Program-made: the position numbers and the translations under genes
DNA from: Roseburia sp. CAG:309
Lineage (GTDB): Bacteria > Bacillota > Clostridia > Lachnospirales > Lachnospiraceae
Assembly: GCA_000434115.1 (NCBI GenBank)
Contig: FR893983.1
Span: forward strand, 879-6,624
DNA length: 5,746 nt
Direction: 5' to 3'
Shown here: positions 1 to 5,746 of the stretch, piece by piece
How the letters are laid out: every line of letters starts with the position of its first letter
Numbering within the stretch: position 1 is the stretch's first letter
The notes under the pieces: model-generated
What the model was told of the DNA's origin: nothing
The model's input: only the letters and a program-made list of their open reading frames with translations
Databases searched by the model: none

Positions 1-190
1 TGAAAATGTTCCGTGTGAAGATGTTCTTTCTCAGATCAATGCCGCCAAATCGGCTCTGCATAAATGCGGTCAGGTCGTTTTGGAAGGACATATCAAGCAT
101 TGTGTAAGAGACGGAATCGAACACGGAGATGCAGATAAAACGATCGAAGACTTTACCAAAGCGGTAGAACGGTTTGCCAATATGTCATAA
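1..190 (+). CDS. csoR: CsoR/DUF156-family metal-sensing transcriptional repressor, C-terminal part
   Basis: The 5' end lies outside the window; base 1 is the last base of a codon and 62 residues plus a TAA stop are visible. The fragment is the end of helix 1 and all of helices 2 and 3 of a CsoR-type all-helical repressor. Cys5 (in the CEDVL motif), His30 and Cys34 of the fragment are spaced 25 and 4 residues apart. This is exactly the spacing of Cys36, His61 and Cys65, the Cu(I) ligands of Mycobacterium tuberculosis CsoR. Such proteins bind operator DNA as apo-tetramers and release it on Cu(I) binding, derepressing efflux genes. The downstream operator and metal ATPase fit that role. An extra Cys22 and His20/His33 lie nearby. 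Related DUF156 members sense nickel, formaldehyde or persulfide, but the Cys-His-Cys set favours copper. The family is certain; the exact ligand is likely but unproven. Confidence 0.88.
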   Translation, partial: ENVPCEDVLSQINAAKSALHKCGQVVLEGHIKHCVRDGIEHGDADKTIEDFTKAVERFANMS

Positions 191-197
191 GGACAGC

Positions 198-243
198 ATC
201 CGGCTTGTTGAGAAAATTATATCAATAAGCCGGATTTTCTTTT
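198..243 (+). terminator. Intrinsic (rho-independent) terminator of the CsoR-family gene
   Basis: A 14-base-pair stem pairs 198-211 with 222-235 across a 10-base A/T-rich loop (212-221). Every position pairs, with one G-U wobble (207/226). The core is ATCCGGCTT/AAGCCGGAT. The 3' arm runs into TTTTCTTTT (235-243). It begins 8 bases after the repressor stop, so it should end that transcript and separate it from the ATPase, which has its own promoter. Confidence 0.93.
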
Positions 244-250
244 AACTCTA

Positions 251-279
251 TTGACAACCTATACCCCTATAGGTATATT
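251..279 (+). promoter_or_regulatory. Sigma-A-type promoter of the metal ATPase gene
   Basis: A perfect -35 box TTGACA (251-256) and a -10 box TATATT (274-279, 5 of 6 consensus bases) are separated by an optimal 17 bases. The expected start of transcription is about 286, giving a short leader before the ATPase start at 331. With no further elements this would be a strong promoter, which fits a gene held down by a repressor and switched on by metal. Confidence 0.9.
257..277 (+). promoter_or_regulatory. Probable CsoR operator inside the ATPase promoter
   Basis: Two overlapping perfect dyads are visible: ACCTATA-CCCC-TATAGGT (257-274) and TATACC-CCTATA-GGTATA (260-277). CsoR operators are typically GC-centred dyads with flanking TA-rich arms (a TACCCC/GGGGTA type), and this site resembles them. 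It fills the 17-base promoter spacer and enters the -10 box, so bound repressor would block RNA polymerase directly. The CsoR-family gene ends only 67 bases upstream. That this repressor binds here is inference from sequence and position. Confidence 0.82.
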
Positions 280-320
280 AAAAGCAAAATAAACAATGTA
301 TATAGTAAATACACAGAAAT

Positions 321-333
321 GGAGATGGCTATG
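321..333 (+). promoter_or_regulatory. Ribosome binding site that selects the ATPase start codon
   Basis: GGAG at 321-324 sits 6 bases before ATG at 331, a standard spacing. The in-frame ATG at 319 and the one at 325 overlap or abut this Shine-Dalgarno sequence and have no good site of their own. The protein therefore most likely starts at 331 with MKKIMEKLEW, four residues shorter than the longest open frame. Confidence 0.78.
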
Positions 334-1197
334 AAAAAAATAATGGAAAAATTAGAGTGGCTGGCAGAACTGGGAGGCATGAAACGAGATATTACGTTTT
401 TGATTCTTTCCGGGATTGCATTGCTTCTTAGTATTTTGAAAGTGGTTCCCCTTCCGTTTGACATTGCGTGGATCGCAATCATTCTTTGTGGAGTTCCGAT
501 CATACTGGAAGCGGTCATTGGTCTTGTGACAGCTTTTGATATCAAAGCCGATGTGCTGGTTTCTCTTGCCCTGATCGCGTCTGTGATCATGGGAGAATAT
601 TTTGCTGCCGGTGAAGTGGCATTTATCATGCAGATTGGTGCGCTGTTAGAAGAACTTACGGTGGCGCGTGCACAGGCAGGCATTGAAAAACTGGTTCATC
701 TGACACCGCAGACGGCGCGGGTTATTTCGGCAGACGGAAAAGAAGAGAAAGTCATTGCGGCAAAAGACGTTAACGTGGGCGATATATTACGGGTTCTTCC
801 CGGAGAAACCATTCCGGTAGATGGCGTGATCCTTTCCGGACAGACCTCAATCAATCAGGCGGTTATGACCGGAGAATCGATGCCGGTTGATAAGACAACC
901 GGCGATGAAGTTTCTTCCGGAACGGTAAACCAATTTGGAAGTTTTGATATGAAAGCAACCAAAGTAGGGGAAGATTCTTCGATTCAGAGAATGATTCGTC
1001 TCGTACAGTCTGCCGATGCCAGTAAGGCAAAAATTGTAAATCTGGCAGACAGCTGGGCAACTTGGATTGTTGTCATTGCTCTGGTTTCAGCGTTGTTTAC
1101 GTGGCTCATTACCGGAAAAGTAATCCGTGCAGTTACCATCCTTGTTGTATTCTGTCCGTGTGCCCTTGTGCTGGCGACGCCGACAGCAATCGTTGCC

Positions 1198-1204
1198 GCC
1201 GACC
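1198..1204 (+). other. Frameshift point in the ATPase (net 11-base deletion inferred)
   Basis: Frame 1 reads ATPTAIVAA up to codon 1198-1200. The homologous sequence resumes in frame 2 as TKHGFLVREGDALERL from codon 1202-1204. P1B ATPases normally have 12 residues between TPT.I and the HG/YG that follows, roughly four more than here, so four codons have been replaced by the single base G1201. Read without correction, the protein ends at a TGA at 1273-1275 after 28 aberrant residues. Confidence 0.85.
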
Positions 1205-1627
1205 AAACATGGATTCCTTGTACGAGAGGGCGATGCGTTGGAACGACTTGCCAAAGTATCGAAAATTATGTTTGATAAAACCGGTACGTTGACAATGGGA
1301 ACGCCGCAGGTCGTCAATGTCGTCAGTGTTCTTTCGGAAATTGGAAAAGAAAAATTGTTTGCCTTGTGTGCAGCTGCGGAAAGCCGCTCCGAACATCCGT
1401 TAGCAAAGGCAATCGTGCGTTCGTATAAAGAAACCGGAAACGGCATTTCCAATAATGAAATTGAGGAATTTGAAATGATTCCCGGACACGGAGTAAAAGC
1501 AGTCGTTGCCGGTCAAAAGATTACCGCAGGAAATCCGGCGATGTTTGAAAAGGAAAAAATTGTATTTGACAAAGAGGCATTACCGCAGGCGGAAAGTGCA
1601 GTAAAACATGGAGAAACAGTGGTTTAT

Positions 1628-1633
1628 GTCGAA
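1628..1633 (+). other. In-frame deletion junction in the ATPase P/N-domain region
   Basis: The reading frame is open across this point, but two family blocks that should be far apart are adjacent: the end of the nucleotide-binding domain (HGETVVYV) and the ECRPETKL block that normally follows the TGD motif. Comparison with the remembered layout of bacterial CopA-type proteins suggests a loss of roughly 55-65 residues, about 165-195 bases. The exact size needs an alignment with an intact relative. Confidence 0.8.
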
Positions 1634-2032
1634 TGTCGTCCGGAGACGAAATTGGAACGGATCGATCGATTTCAGCAGAAGGGTGAACTGGTCTGCATGA
1701 TCGGAGATGGAATTAACGATGCTCCTGCTTTGAAAAAGGCGCATGTGGGAATTGCCATGGGCGGGATCGGAAGTGATATCGCTGTTGATGCTGCGGACAT
1801 CGCACTGGTGGATGATGAGATTAAAGAGGTTCCACATTTAATGGGACTGGCAAAGAAGATGATGACAAAGATCAAATTGAATCTTACCTTTTCTATGACG
1901 TTGAATTTTGTGGCGATCATACTCGCGATGACGGGAATTCTGAACCCGGTCATTGGCGCTTTGGTACATAACTGTGGTTCGGTGTTAGTTATTATCAATT
2001 CGGCACTTTTACTGCGTTGGAAAAGAAAATAA

Positions 2033-2172
2033 GTGGTAACAAATCCACTACATATTGTTAAAATAATTTCCTTTCGTGTGATATATTGTTCTTTCATGAA
2101 AAATTAATGCATTTTTTATAAAGATGTGTTATAATAGCAGAAAATGTTATCACAGAAAGGAATTTTTGATAT
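2033..2172. other. AT-rich intergenic region between the ATPase and the large secreted protein
   Basis: No coding sequence is apparent in these 140 bases. A 5-base-pair hairpin (AGTGG 2032-2036 with CCACT 2045-2049) follows the ATPase stop but lacks a T tract, so I do not call a terminator. Two short palindromes, TTTCATGAAA (2092-2101) and AATGCATT (2106-2113), lie just upstream of and across the -35 position of the next promoter; their role is unknown. Confidence 0.7.
2107..2135 (+). promoter_or_regulatory. Extended -10 promoter of the large secreted-protein gene
   Basis: A perfect TATAAT (2130-2135) is preceded by TG at 2127-2128, forming the extended -10 element TGTTATAAT. The hexamer 17 bases upstream (ATGCAT, 2107-2112) matches the -35 consensus poorly, which an extended -10 can offset. 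Transcription would start near 2142, giving a leader of about 30 bases before the ATG at 2173. Confidence 0.75.
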
Positions 2173-2175
2173 ATG
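2156..2175 (+). promoter_or_regulatory. Ribosome binding site and start of the large secreted-protein gene
   Basis: AAAGGA (2156-2161) is followed 11 bases later by ATG at 2173, a slightly long but acceptable spacing. This start yields a basic N-terminus followed at once by a hydrophobic stretch, as expected of a signal peptide. The next in-frame ATG (2185) would remove most of the positive charges. Confidence 0.75.
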
Positions 2176-5100
2176 AAAAGAAAAATGGGAAAAGGATTAA
2201 CAATCCTGATAACAATGTCCATGATTGTATGTGGGATTCCGTTTCCACTGGGACAGACAAATGAGGGAAAGAGAGCAGATGTTGTGAAAGCAGAGACAAA
2301 AACGGCAGAGATCCGTACAGTCAATGCCAATCTTGGTGCCGGGAAAAAGTATCAGATTGCCGGCATACATGATGCAGAGCATATCGCAGATGAAGACGTC
2401 AAAAATCCGTATGTAGAGTGGTCTAACGGCAGAGGGTCATATGTGTATTATGGAAATTATTACCAAAGCGACCGCAGTGGAAAGAAAAAAGATCCTATCA
2501 AATGGTGTGTAGTCGATGCTTCGACAACAGAATATGGAGATTATTCGATGTTATTGCAGTCCGACGCGGTACTGGATAACGTGGTCTATATCAATGATTA
2601 TGCAAAGAAACTTAATTACAGCGTCACAGAATCCGATGGATCGTCTGTTTTCGGAACTACCTATCTGAAACGTGAGAAAGGACAGGATACCGATCACCTT
2701 GCAAATGACTATCAGTACAGTGATATGCGGTACTGGCTTAATTCCATGAAAAATCCGGATGGAACCGACGCATGGGAAGGGAATAGTACCGAAGGTGGGT
2801 TTCTGGATACCGCATTTTCAAGGGAAGAGCAGCTGGGTCTTTTGGACAGCAAAAAGGATGCTCTCATACATACGCGCAGAAATTATGATACGTATCCGGG
2901 AACGGTTACCTATGATCATACCCGTTTACAGGGAGATAAAATATTTATCTTCAGTATCGAAGAGTATATGAAGGCCCTATTTGGAGAAGACTGGGGAAGC
3001 AAGACTTCTGCCGTAATGGCTGCCAATAAAACCGCGACAGCATACGGATGTGAAAAACAATGCTGGAATAAAAATCAAGTAAAAGATACCGGAAAATATT
3101 ATGCGTTTTTTTGGGTACGTACAAGACGGATATGTAATTCGGACAGAATAGGGTATTATTGTATCAAGTATGGAGGCTGCTATGAGGGATTTAAAGATTA
3201 TGGGGCGATGAATACTTTGAAAACAGGAGCAGGAACCGTACCGGCGTGTAACTTGAAACTTTCTTCGGTTGCATTTACTTCAGCAAGTAATCAGAAAAAA
3301 GCAGATTCTTTTATCCAGACAGAGTCTGCTGAAAATAATCAGAATTGGAATGTCACAATGAATGGGGGAAGTGGTTTTTCCGCTTCATTGAAAGCAGGAC
3401 AAAAGACCTCAGGGCTGCACGCAGGAGATACTATCTATGTAAATGTTAAATCTCTTGGTAAAAATATAAATAAAGACATTGCCTACAATCAGCTTTCTGC
3501 CATGCTGCTGGACAAAAACGGAACGGTAGCTGCCTATGGAAAAGTGGCAGATATTGTAGACGGAACAATTCAAAAAGACGGAACTGCCCTTACCGATATT
3601 CCGATTACATTTCCGGGAAGTGAGGAACTTAAAAAGGGAGGACATTTTACCCTGAAACTTTTTGCGGAAGAAGTGAATTCAACAGCAACGCAAAATCTTG
3701 TTGATTTTGCCAGTAATTTCGTCTCTGTTTCTGTTAATTTTATACCAACACAGGGAATTATTGTATCGAATCCTTATGATAGTCATATCGTATATGAAGC
3801 AAGTGAGCAAAACGGAGCAGAATCCCAGTATCTTCCTGCGAATACAGTATTAAAAGATATTGTGTATCAGGCAGAAGAAGGGTACTATTTTCCGGAAGAT
3901 TATATCCAAAAACTGGAAGGATTATCCAATGGAACCATCAACGGAATTACAGTTTCCAGAGATAGTTACACCAAACTGACAATTTCCGGAAAGCCAACGC
4001 AGGGAACGGTGATCGCACTTGCGCCGGCAACACAGAAAGCCGAGCAGGAAAGACCGCAAAATGTGGCTGGAGGAATTAAGAAGATCACGGGAACAACGGA
4101 AGCAATGGAGTATCGTTTGGTGACAGAGGAAACGACACAGGGAGCATGGCTTTCCTGTACGCAGAGAATCACTGAGGTACCGGCGGCAGGTACGTATGAG
4201 ATAAGAAAAAAAGAAACCGACACCTTACAGGCTGGAAAAATTATCCAACTTATAGTGCGTGAAAGAGTGGAGTTTCGTATTGAACCGGAAACAGGGCTTG
4301 TGTATGATGGAACAGAAAAGAAAGGCTATGTGGGAACACCGGAGGTTATGAGTGGAAATTATACGTCCGGAGAGTATACGGTCAGCTATACGAACGCAGA
4401 GGGCGAGCAATTGGATTCGGCACCGATTGATGCCGGAAAGTATACGGTTACCGTTTCTGTTCCCGACGATAATAAGTATTATCTGGGAAGTTCCCATGCA
4501 GAATTTTCCATTGACAAAGCGACGATAACGGTAAAAGCGGATAAAAAGAGAATGACCGTTGGTGCCAGTATTCCGAAACTGTCGTACAGTATCCTTGGCG
4601 ATTTTGAAAATATGGTAAACACCGATGCGCTACAATTGCAGATTTCAAAGGAAATTGACACCCGTCAGCCGGGAACGTATTCGAATGCAATTCATATATC
4701 CGGTGCGGTTTTGAAAGATGGCTGGGAGAAAAATTACAATCCGGTCATCTATGAACAGGGAACACTTGTTGTTGTAGATAAAGAAAAAGTCGAGCTTACT
4801 CTTACCCCGGAAAAGGATATCTTTTATGATGGGCTTCCGCATAAAGGGTATGTCGGAGAACCGAAAGTATCCACCGGTGGTTATGGGGGAAACCGCTATA
4901 AAATCACATATCGTAAAGCAGATGGAAGTCTGTTATCCGGAATGCCAAGTGAAGTGGGTGAATATGAAGTGACAGCTGCGGTTCCAAGTGAGAACCCTCA
5001 TTATCAGGGGGAAGTTACCATTGCTTTTTCGATTCAGAAAATGCCGGTAACACCTTCTCCGACACCGACAGCGACACCAGAGGCAACGCCGGCACATATA

Positions 5101-5746
5101 ACGGAATCTCCAATACCGACAATAACCGCAGCACCAATACCGACCGCCGCTGCAACGATTCCGATGTGGGAGAAAACTGCTGCGCCAGATACAACAAAGA
5201 AAACAGAAAACCCCCTCGCTCCAACCGAAGTTTTGATACCGGAAAAGCAGGATGCTTCATTGGCATTGACGGGAGAAGTAAAAGCTGCAAAACATAAGGT
5301 GACACTGCAATGGCAGGAGATAGACGGAGCAGAGGGATATTTGATCTATGCTGCCAAATGCAATCGAAACGAAAAGAAAACAAAATTTAAAAGAATAAAG
5401 GAAATTTCTTCCGGATCACAAGTGCGTTTTGTGCATCGTAAGTGTGCCAAAAATACATGGTACAAATATCGTATAAAAGCCTACCGTGTTGTGAACGGAA
5501 AGAAAGTGGTCTTTGCAGAAGCGATGGAACTGCATATTCTGACAAAGGGAAGTAAGAAAATTACAAATCCGTCAGGTATTTCCGTATCACAGAAAAATGT
5601 AAACTTAAAAGCGGGAGAAAAAGGAAACATAAAAGCAAAAGTACTCCTGCCAAAGGGAAAGAAGACAAAGTGGCACATCGAAAAAATACGATATATCTCA
5701 GTAAATCCACTTATTGCTTCGGTATCACGTTCCGGAGTGATTCGCG
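2173..5746 (+). CDS. Large secreted multidomain protein (DUF6273-like, YDG/MBG-like repeats, Thr/Pro linker, FnIII, Ig-like), 3' end outside window
   Basis: The frame is open to the window edge: 1191 residues with no stop. Residues 1-40 form a signal peptide (MKRKMGK, hydrophobic core about 9-24, probable cleavage VKA/ET after 40). Residues about 75-375 look like a DUF6273 module: IKWCVVDA (109-116), MLLQSDAVLDN, YSDMRYWLN (182-190), FLDTAFSREE, DKIFIFSIEE, FFWVRTR (312-318) and VPACNLKLSSVAFTSA. Residues about 390-535 are a beta-rich domain that often follows DUF6273. At 557-695 come a GITVSRDSYTKLTISG segment and a GTT-AMEYR repeat. YDG-type repeats at 699-782 and 873-956 flank an MBG_2-like domain. 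A Thr/Pro linker spans 957-1016, a fibronectin III-like domain about 1030-1124, and an Ig-like (BIG2) domain starts about 1130. Such proteins act outside the cell, plausibly in adhesion or surface display, but no activity can be assigned. Any cell-wall or membrane anchor lies beyond the window. Confidence 0.92.
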   Translation, partial: MKRKMGKGLTILITMSMIVCGIPFPLGQTNEGKRADVVKAETKTAEIRTVNANLGAGKKYQIAGIHDAEHIADEDVKNPYVEWSNGRGSYVYYGNYYQSDRSGKKKDPIKWCVVDASTTEYGDYSMLLQSDAVLDNVVYINDYAKKLNYSVTESDGSSVFGTTYLKREKGQDTDHLANDYQYSDMRYWLNSMKNPDGTDAWEGNSTEGGFLDTAFSREEQLGLLDSKKDALIHTRRNYDTYPGTVTYDHTRLQGDKIFIFSIEEYMKALFGEDWGSKTSAVMAANKTATAYGCEKQCWNKNQVKDTGKYYAFFWVRTRRICNSDRIGYYCIKYGGCYEGFKDYGAMNTLKTGAGTVPACNLKLSSVAFTSASNQKKADSFIQTESAENNQNWNVTMNGGSGFSASLKAGQKTSGLHAGDTIYVNVKSLGKNINKDIAYNQLSAMLLDKNGTVAAYGKVADIVDGTIQKDGTALTDIPITFPGSEELKKGGHFTLKLFAEEVNSTATQNLVDFASNFVSVSVNFIPTQGIIVSNPYDSHIVYEASEQNGAESQYLPANTVLKDIVYQAEEGYYFPEDYIQKLEGLSNGTINGITVSRDSYTKLTISGKPTQGTVIALAPATQKAEQERPQNVAGGIKKITGTTEAMEYRLVTEETTQGAWLSCTQRITEVPAAGTYEIRKKETDTLQAGKIIQLIVRERVEFRIEPETGLVYDGTEKKGYVGTPEVMSGNYTSGEYTVSYTNAEGEQLDSAPIDAGKYTVTVSVPDDNKYYLGSSHAEFSIDKATITVKADKKRMTVGASIPKLSYSILGDFENMVNTDALQLQISKEIDTRQPGTYSNAIHISGAVLKDGWEKNYNPVIYEQGTLVVVDKEKVELTLTPEKDIFYDGLPHKGYVGEPKVSTGGYGGNRYKITYRKADGSLLSGMPSEVGEYEVTAAVPSENPHYQGEVTIAFSIQKMPVTPSPTPTATPEATPAHITESPIPTITAAPIPTAAATIPMWEKTAAPDTTKKTENPLAPTEVLIPEKQDASLALTGEVKAAKHKVTLQWQEIDGAEGYLIYAAKCNRNEKKTKFKRIKEISSGSQVRFVHRKCAKNTWYKYRIKAYRVVNGKKVVFAEAMELHILTKGSKKITNPSGISVSQKNVNLKAGEKGNIKAKVLLPKGKKTKWHIEKIRYISVNPLIASVSRSGVIR
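2395..3285 (+). other. DUF6273-like module within the large secreted protein
   Basis: Residues about 75-371 show the usual order of this domain: an IKW-V-D strand, a LL-SD-LD segment, a W-LN helix (YWLN, 187-190), AFS-EE, a DKIF-FS-EE segment, and a closing W-R motif before an ACNL-LSSV strand. The closing motif here is FFWVRTRR instead of the more usual WWLR type. Six cysteines fall at 293, 297, 321, 330, 336 and 359, with another at 112. The function of the domain is not established; it may be a lectin-like or binding fold. Confidence 0.65.
4267..4518 (+). repeat. YDG/MBG-type repeat, copy 1 (residues 699-782)
   Basis: This 84-residue beta-sandwich-like unit begins VEFRIEP, carries LVYDG, KGYVGTP and AGKYTVTVSVP, and ends FSIDK. 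It aligns without gaps to the copy at residues 873-956, with about 35 of 84 residues identical by hand count. Repeats of this kind are usually stalk or spacer domains in bacterial surface proteins. Confidence 0.85.
4519..4788 (+). other. MBG_2-like domain between the two YDG repeats (residues 783-872)
   Basis: The segment opens ATITVKADKKRMTVGASIP, continues with LSYSILGDF and RQPGTYSNAIHISG, and closes NYNPVIYEQGTLVVVD. This follows the usual pattern of MBG_2-type extracellular domains (K-ITVKAD, G--P-L-Y, PGTY-I, NYN---GTL-V). It acts as the middle unit of a three-domain stalk with the flanking YDG copies. Confidence 0.7.
4789..5040 (+). repeat. YDG/MBG-type repeat, copy 2 (residues 873-956)
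   Basis: The second 84-residue copy begins VELTLTP and carries IFYDG, KGYVGEP, VGEYEVTAAVP and FSIQK. It has the same length as copy 1 with no gaps needed, and starts 174 residues after it. Shared residues cluster at YDG, KGYVG-P, the Y-x3-Y pair, and the G-Y-VT--VP turn. About 42% identity suggests an old duplication rather than a recent one. Confidence 0.85.
5041..5220 (+). repeat. Thr/Pro/Ala-rich linker with short degenerate repeats (residues 957-1016)
   Basis: The sequence moves from TPSPTPTATPEATPA through SPIPTITAAPIPT to a TAAPDTTKKTENP stretch. It is low complexity and without predicted fold, and separates the beta-domain stalk from the fibronectin III and Ig-like modules. At DNA level CCAATACCGAC occurs at 5110-5120 and again at 5134-5144, 24 bases (eight codons) apart, a sign of tandem growth. 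Such linkers are often length-variable and may be glycosylated in surface proteins. Confidence 0.8.
5260..5544 (+). other. Fibronectin type III-like domain (residues about 1030-1124)
   Basis: The order is a HKVTLQWQEIDGAEGYLIYAA core, a KFKRIKEIS strand, a TWYKYRIKAYR strand and a closing AMELHILTKG. These are the usual FnIII landmarks: Trp in strand B, a G-EGY-IY strand C, and Y-Y-I-AY in strand F. Cys1063 and Cys1091 could pair. The same FnIII version followed by an Ig-like domain is common in secreted Lachnospiraceae proteins. Confidence 0.75.
5560..5746 (+). other. Ig-like (BIG2-type) domain, truncated by window end
   Basis: From about residue 1130 the sequence shows ISVSQKNVNLKAGEKGNIKA, a lysine-rich turn, and RYISVNPLIASVSRSGVI. 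This matches the BIG2 pattern (V-L--G----I-A, then Y-S-N--IA-VS--G-I). The final strand and everything C-terminal to it, including any anchor, are outside the window. Confidence 0.7.

Larger units (their letters stand above)
331..2032 (+). pseudogene. P1B-type heavy-metal-translocating ATPase, frameshifted and internally deleted
   Basis: This would be a metal-exporting membrane ATPase. The first frame (331-1200) has four N-terminal membrane spans, about residues 20-106, the actuator motif TGES (180-183), a fifth span and the CPC metal-binding motif at 275-277. There is no N-terminal HMA or CxxC domain. After codon 290 the reading jumps frame. The next block (1202-2032) has the phosphorylation motif DKTGTLT (Asp codon 1274), the SEHP nucleotide-binding motif (His codon 1394), GDGINDAP (1703-1726) and the last two spans. 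At the jump about four conserved residues (the IGNA-type block) are missing, implying a net 11-base loss. Near 1630, VVYV joins ECRPETK directly, losing about 60 residues including the TGD motif. An intact relative would have about 630 residues. The C-terminal HNCGS segment lacks the Tyr-Asn and Met/Ser motifs of Cu(I) ATPases, so the metal is uncertain despite the CsoR context. It is almost certainly inactive as read; an assembly error is an alternative. Confidence 0.87.

Noticed and set aside
297..313. Small inverted repeat TGTAT/ATACA in the ATPase leader
   Set aside because: Five A/T-rich pairs around a 7-base loop are expected by chance in this composition; it is too weak to be an attenuator.
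267..683. Minus-strand open frame of 138 codons opposite the metal ATPase
   Set aside because: It lies antisense to clearly conserved ATPase coding sequence and overlaps the operator and promoter; the composition is that of a reverse-strand shadow and no domain is recognisable.
1127..1201. ATG at 1127 as a genuine start of a separate downstream ATPase protein
   Set aside because: The residues between 1127 and 1201 in this frame are an out-of-frame reading of the CPC-containing span and show no family similarity; no ribosome binding site was seen. The frame is only meaningful after the frameshift point.
1190..1210. Programmed ribosomal frameshift joining the two ATPase parts
   Set aside because: No slippery heptamer is present, and conserved residues are missing at the junction, so a deletion explains it better. 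The second deletion further downstream also argues for decay.
2032..2049. Possible terminator after the ATPase
   Set aside because: The stem is only 5 base pairs (AGTGG/CCACT) and is not followed by a T tract.
2759..2971. Plus-strand 70-codon open frame inside the large secreted-protein gene
   Set aside because: It overlaps the well-supported DUF6273-like coding frame in another phase, with no ribosome binding site or recognisable protein.
3409..5678. Several minus-strand open frames opposite the large secreted-protein gene
   Set aside because: They are all shadows of a continuous, domain-rich + strand frame, and none shows family motifs.

Overview
The window looks like a Bacillota chromosome segment, most likely a gut-type Clostridia/Lachnospiraceae. 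The evidence is a moderately AT-rich base composition, strong Shine-Dalgarno sites, a CsoR-type metal regulator, and a very large secreted protein whose module set (DUF6273-like, YDG/MBG-like, Thr/Pro linker, fibronectin III, Ig-like) is characteristic of that family. The lineage call is inference from protein style, not from a marker gene. All genes read on the + strand.

Bases 1-330 hold a metal-response module. The C-terminal 62 residues of a CsoR/DUF156 repressor carry the Cys/His/Cys ligand spacing of the copper sensor. The gene ends in a strong intrinsic terminator. Just downstream is a near-consensus promoter whose spacer and -10 are covered by a dyad-symmetric operator of the CsoR kind.

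Bases 331-2032 encode the target of that promoter, a P1B-type heavy-metal ATPase with no N-terminal metal-binding domain. It is broken twice. A frameshift near 1200, best explained by a net 11-base deletion, falls just after the CPC membrane motif. A second, in-frame gap near 1630 removes roughly 60 residues, including the TGD motif of the P domain. I call it a pseudogene, although all flanking regulation is intact. The C-terminal membrane motifs are not those of canonical copper exporters, so the metal is uncertain.

Bases 2033-2172 are an AT-rich intergenic region with an extended -10 promoter. From 2173 to the window end runs an open, uninterrupted gene of at least 1191 codons. It encodes an exported, multidomain surface or secreted protein whose C-terminus lies outside the window.

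The repressor, operator and ATPase form one metal-homeostasis unit. The large secreted protein has its own promoter and no evident functional link to it. I see no RNA genes, CRISPR array, insertion sequence or phage gene. I did not find a clearly new multi-gene system; the most notable points are the doubly deleted ATPase behind an intact metal-responsive promoter and the cysteine-rich N-terminal module of the large protein.
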